From Mycolicibacterium llatzerense (lineage in GTDB: Bacteria; Actinomycetota; Actinomycetes; Mycobacteriales; Mycobacteriaceae), in assembly GCF_000878195.1 (NCBI RefSeq), contig NZ_JXST01000004.1, forward strand, positions 1 through 64,000: a stretch of DNA of 64,000 bases, in the 5' to 3' direction. Positions 62,639-64,000 of the stretch are shown here, in pieces (positions within the stretch are counted from its first letter, which is position 1; each line of letters opens with the position of its first letter). Position numbers and translations under genes: made by a program. The notes below the pieces were generated by a model, which was given only the letters and a program-made list of their open reading frames with translations, did not search any database and was not told where the DNA came from.

Positions 62639-64000
62639 GTGAAGCAGCTCAGCGGCCTCGACGCCACGTTCCTGTACCTGGAGACGCCGACGACGTTCGG
62701 TCACGTCAACGGGCTGATGATCTTCGAGCGGCCCAACGAGGAGTTCGACCCCTACGCCGCGGTGCACGCGAAGTTCGCGTCGTTGGTCGGCGAGCTCGCG
62801 CCGCTGCGGCGGCGGCTCGTGGAGGTGCCGCTCGGGCTGGACCATCCGTACTGGATCGACGACCCGAACTTCGACCTGGACTTCCACGTCCGCGAAATCC
62901 ATTTGGCGCGACCGGGAATGGTCGACCAGTTGGCCGACCAGGTGTCCCGCATCGTCGGGCGACCGATGGACCGCAGTAGGCCACTGTGGGAGGTGTACGT
63001 CATCGACGGGCTCGACACCGGGAACTGGGCGATGCTGACGAAGTACCACCACGCCACCATCGACGGCGCCGCCGGGCAGATCATGCTCAACGCCCTCACC
63101 GATACGGTGCCCGACGCAGCCCCGCCGGGACCGGGCCCCGATTGGGAAGCCGAGGCAGTGCCCGGCAGCATCGAACTCTTGCGGAAGGCCGTCATCAACC
63201 TTGCCGGGCATCCCGCCAAGGCGCTGCGGTTCCAGACGCGATTGGTCGGTCAGCTCGCCGACGCGGCCGGCATCGACAGTGTCGGCAGCGCTGCGAGCAA
63301 GGCCGGCTCGGCCATCAAATCCCTTGCCCGCCTTGGCAAGGAAGATGGGCCGAAGATCCCGCTGCCGACCTCCTCCGCGCCTCCCACACCGTGGAACAAG
63401 ACCATCACCGGACACCGGCGCTTCGCCATGCGCACGGCGTCGCTCGACAACGTCAAGCGGCTCAAGACCGCTACCGGTGGCACGGTCAACGACATCGTGA
63501 TGGCGATCTGTGCAGGTGCTCTGCGTCAGTACCTCCTGGCCCACGATGCATTGCCGGACGGACCCTTGCGTGCCATGGTGCCGGTGTCCATCCGCACCGG
63601 TGACGAAGAGGATCCGTGGACCAACCGGGTCTCGGCGATCTTCCCCGAACTGCCGACCGACTGCGAGGACCCGCTCGATCGCGTGGCCCGCTGCCGCGAG
63701 GCGATGCTCGATGCGAAACGGCTACTGGATCTGGTGCCCGCCAGCCAGCTCGGCGACATGGCGCAGGTCTCGGCCCCGGTGCTGTCGACGTCGGCGATGC
63801 GGCTGGCGTCCCGCTTCGGGCTGGCCCACCGGATTGCCGCTACGCCGTTCAACCTGGTGATCTCGAACGTGCCCGGCCCGCGTAAGCCGCTGTACTTCGC
63901 GGGGGCGCAGCTGGTCAATCAGTTCCCGGTGTCGATCGTCACCGAAGGGCAGGGGCTCAACATCACCGTGGTGAGCTACCTGGACCGCCTGGACTTCGGC
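62639..64000 (+). CDS. Wax ester synthase/diacylglycerol acyltransferase (partial, cut by window end)
   Basis: First 454 codons from GTG 62639, open to the end of the window. Family motifs: LSGLDATFLYLETP at the N-terminus, catalytic HHATIDG (H137, H138, D142, G143), PLWEVYVIDGL, and the downstream NDIVMAICAGALR and NLVISNVPGPR. These enzymes make triacylglycerol or wax esters from acyl-CoA. An AAGGAG site lies 10 bases upstream. Likely co-transcribed with the SDR gene. Confidence 0.93.
   Translation, partial: MKQLSGLDATFLYLETPTTFGHVNGLMIFERPNEEFDPYAAVHAKFASLVGELAPLRRRLVEVPLGLDHPYWIDDPNFDLDFHVREIHLARPGMVDQLADQVSRIVGRPMDRSRPLWEVYVIDGLDTGNWAMLTKYHHATIDGAAGQIMLNALTDTVPDAAPPGPGPDWEAEAVPGSIELLRKAVINLAGHPAKALRFQTRLVGQLADAAGIDSVGSAASKAGSAIKSLARLGKEDGPKIPLPTSSAPPTPWNKTITGHRRFAMRTASLDNVKRLKTATGGTVNDIVMAICAGALRQYLLAHDALPDGPLRAMVPVSIRTGDEEDPWTNRVSAIFPELPTDCEDPLDRVARCREAMLDAKRLLDLVPASQLGDMAQVSAPVLSTSAMRLASRFGLAHRIAATPFNLVISNVPGPRKPLYFAGAQLVNQFPVSIVTEGQGLNITVVSYLDRLDFG

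Overview
The window comes from a high-GC actinobacterium, almost certainly a rapidly growing Mycolicibacterium/Mycobacterium. The gene order closely follows the M. tuberculosis block Rv3589 (mutY) to Rv3556c (fadA6), and several products (DisA, RadA, CarD, CanB, KstR, HsaA/B/C, KstR2) read as mycobacterial orthologues. Assignments come from reading translations and recalling families and synteny; no database search was run.

Layout. 1-1.7 kb: the 3' end of an IS5-type transposase, a small membrane gene, a GlxA-type regulator and a small exported protein. 1.8-11.2 kb: housekeeping block mutY, canB, an Rv3587c-like membrane protein, radA-disA, lpqE, carD, ispF, cysS, rlmB. ispD, expected between carD and ispF, is absent. 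11.2-22.0 kb: Tat-exported phosphatase, Ddn-like reductase, pxpA/MBL hydrolase/ArsB-like operon with overlapping genes, a rhodanese, a znuACB zinc importer with a Zur-like operator, a LacI regulator, and kstR-otsB. 22.3-24.4 kb: fadE34 behind a perfect KstR operator. 24.4-39.07 kb: an accessory block inserted between the fadE34 and Rv3572 orthologues. It carries an AraC remnant at its left edge, an ohr/ohrR peroxide module, a LysR/SBF-transporter pair, TetR, SRPBCC, amidohydrolase/MarR, and a 2,243-residue multidomain regulator. 39.07-45 kb: Rv3572-like protein, kshB, hsaA, hsaC, hsaB (hsaD missing), MFS transporter. 45-52.2 kb: Abi-alpha-like protein, aspB-like aminotransferase, fadE33-32-31, a remnant of fadD3, and fadE30-ipdF, around a KstR2 operator. 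52.3-58.9 kb: a second rearranged segment with a class III CoA-transferase, a kstR2'::ipdF' chimeric fragment behind a second KstR2 operator, two paralogous membrane proteins, a two-component system and a DUF4173 protein. 58.9-64 kb: kstR2 (third operator), fadA6, a lipoprotein, TetR/SDR pair, and a WS/DGAT acyltransferase cut by the window end.

How the genes work together. KstR-controlled genes (fadE34, kshB, hsaA-C) cover side-chain removal and opening of rings A/B of sterols. KstR2-controlled genes (fadE30-33, ipdF, fadA6) process the C/D-ring product HIP after its CoA activation. The most interesting point is that fadD3, the HIP-CoA ligase normally first in the fadE31 operon, survives only as a short fragment containing its C-terminal motif. 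Nearby, a CaiB/BaiF CoA-transferase of foreign appearance lies next to an extra KstR2 operator. A CoA-transferase replacing the ligase is a testable hypothesis. hsaD and ispD are also cleanly missing from their operons, so this locus has lost, or relocated, three pathway steps.
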